In this document: piece by piece, positions 4,509-5,284 of the stretch
Position numbering within the stretch: the stretch's first letter is position 1
Layout: the number at the start of each line of letters is the position of its first letter
Assembly (NCBI GenBank): GCA_947631675.1
Contig: CANRMG010000124.1
Location: 1-5,284, forward strand
DNA from: an uncultured Oscillospiraceae bacterium
GTDB taxonomy: Bacteria > Bacillota_A > Clostridia > Oscillospirales > Oscillospiraceae
Length of the DNA stretch: 5,284 nucleotides
Direction of reading: 5' to 3'
Program-made: the position numbers and the translations under genes
The notes under the pieces: generated by a model
The model's database searches: none
What the model was told of the DNA's origin: nothing
What the model saw: only the letters and a program-made list of their open reading frames with translations

Positions 4509-5284
4509 ATGAAGCTGACATTTTTAGGCGCCACCCATGAGGTGACGGGCAGCTGTACTCTCATCGAGAACGGCGGCGTGTTCGGTGTGGTGGACTGCGG
4601 CATGGAGCAGGGCGCGGACCAGTTCGTCAACCAGGAGATCCCCGTCCAGCCCGGCAGCCTCGACTTTGTCCTCCTGACCCACGCTCACATCGACCACTCC
4701 GGCAACCTGCCCCTGCTCTACAAGCAGGGCTATTCCGGTCCCATCTACGCCACGGCGGCCACCTGCCACCTGTGCGAGATCATGCTGCGCGACTGCGCTC
4801 ATATCCAGGAGTCGGACGCGGAGTGGAAGTCCCGCAAGTCCCAGCGGGCCGGCGGCCCGCCCGTGGAGCCGGTGTACACCATGGACGACGCGGAGGCGGC
4901 CATCGCCCACCTGCGGCCCTGCAGCTACGGCGAGCAGGTCCACATCGCCGAGAACGTCATCATCCGCTTCACCGACGCGGGCCACCTCATGGGCTCCGGC
5001 AGCATTGAGGTCTGGCTCACCGAGGGGGACGTGACGAAGAAGGTGGTCTTCTCCGGGGACATCGGCAACCTCAACCAGCCCATCATCAACGACCCTCAGT
5101 ATATCAAAGAGGCCGATTACGTCGTCACCGAGTCCACCTACGGCGACCGGTACCATGAAAAGGCGGACCGGAACAACGTCCAGTTCCTGGCCGACGTCAT
5201 CCAGCGGACCCTGGACCGGGGCGGCAACCTGGTGATACCCTCCTTCGCGGTGGGCCGGACCCAGGAGATGCTCTACTTCATCCG
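4509..5284 (+). CDS. Metallo-beta-lactamase fold / beta-CASP RNA-processing exonuclease-type protein, 3' end beyond the window
   Basis: Only the first 258 codons are present; the frame is open to the last base. Reading from 4509 gives MKLTFLGATHEVTGSCTLIE, the usual opening of CPSF/YSH1-like bacterial proteins, which typically run to about 450-550 residues. The zinc-binding signature HAHIDH is at 58-63. The third-motif histidine is His159 (DAGHLMGSGS) and the bridging aspartate is Asp184 (FSGDIG). The beta-CASP motif A acid appears as Glu208 in ESTYGDR, and VGRTQE at 248-253 is also typical. All metal ligands expected in this part are intact, so an active hydrolase is likely. Relatives cut RNA as endo- or 5' exonucleases, and some bacterial members are only called MBL-fold hydrolases, so RNA as substrate is family knowledge rather than proof. 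It sits 68 bases after pfkA on the same strand with its own promoter. The later beta-CASP motifs and the C-terminal domain are outside the window. Confidence 0.9.
   Translation, partial: MKLTFLGATHEVTGSCTLIENGGVFGVVDCGMEQGADQFVNQEIPVQPGSLDFVLLTHAHIDHSGNLPLLYKQGYSGPIYATAATCHLCEIMLRDCAHIQESDAEWKSRKSQRAGGPPVEPVYTMDDAEAAIAHLRPCSYGEQVHIAENVIIRFTDAGHLMGSGSIEVWLTEGDVTKKVVFSGDIGNLNQPIINDPQYIKEADYVVTESTYGDRYHEKADRNNVQFLADVIQRTLDRGGNLVIPSFAVGRTQEMLYFI

Noticed and set aside
3742..4521. Minus-strand open frame of 259 codons opposite pfkA
   Set aside because: It is rich in His, Asp, Val and Ala with no recognisable motif, as expected from the complement of a GC-rich gene, and it runs across the pfkA stop and the next promoter.
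4524..5156. Minus-strand open frame of 210 codons opposite the beta-CASP gene
   Set aside because: The plus strand encodes the complete HAHIDH, DAGH and SGDIG metal-binding set; the antisense frame has no family features.

Overview
The window looks like a piece of a GC-rich Firmicutes chromosome, most likely a gut clostridium of the Oscillospiraceae type. This rests on strong AGGAGG-like ribosome binding sites, sigma-A-type promoters, GC-rich codon usage and the gene families present. The genus assignment is inference; no rRNA or marker gene is in the window.

Layout. Bases 1-74 hold three consecutive hairpins with no gene, possibly the edge of a small mobile element or an RNA structure. From 82 to 3289 three genes lie on the minus strand in one tight cluster, transcribed from a promoter near 3330. 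They are a PlsC-like acyltransferase (2513-3289), a PAP2/Aur1-like membrane phosphatase (1867-2532, overlapping the first gene by 20 bases), and a fusion of Sel1-type repeats with a complete EF-Tu-like factor (82-1844). The fusion gene is broken by an apparent one-base deletion near 878/879, so it reads as two ORFs, 846-1844 and 82-876. Bases 3290-3459 are a divergent promoter region. On the plus strand, pfkA (ATP-type 6-phosphofructokinase, 3460-4440) is followed, after its own intergenic promoter, by the first 258 codons of a metallo-beta-lactamase/beta-CASP RNA-processing-type protein (4509 to the window edge, incomplete).

How the genes may work together. The acyltransferase and the PAP2 enzyme would fit consecutive acylation and dephosphorylation of phospholipid intermediates at the membrane, and their overlap suggests coupled translation. 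However, the acyltransferase lacks the usual catalytic aspartate of HX4D. pfkA is central glycolysis, and the beta-CASP protein is probably RNA turnover or maturation; the two are co-oriented but appear to have separate promoters.

The most unusual item is the Sel1-EF-Tu fusion. It keeps the P-loop, the switch threonine and the DCPG motif, plus well-conserved EF-Tu domains 2 and 3. It has lost the catalytic histidine after DCPG (Asp instead) and the NKxD guanine-specificity motif (NAPP instead). It therefore looks like a repurposed translation-factor scaffold rather than a working elongation factor. No rRNA, tRNA, CRISPR array or complete insertion sequence was seen.
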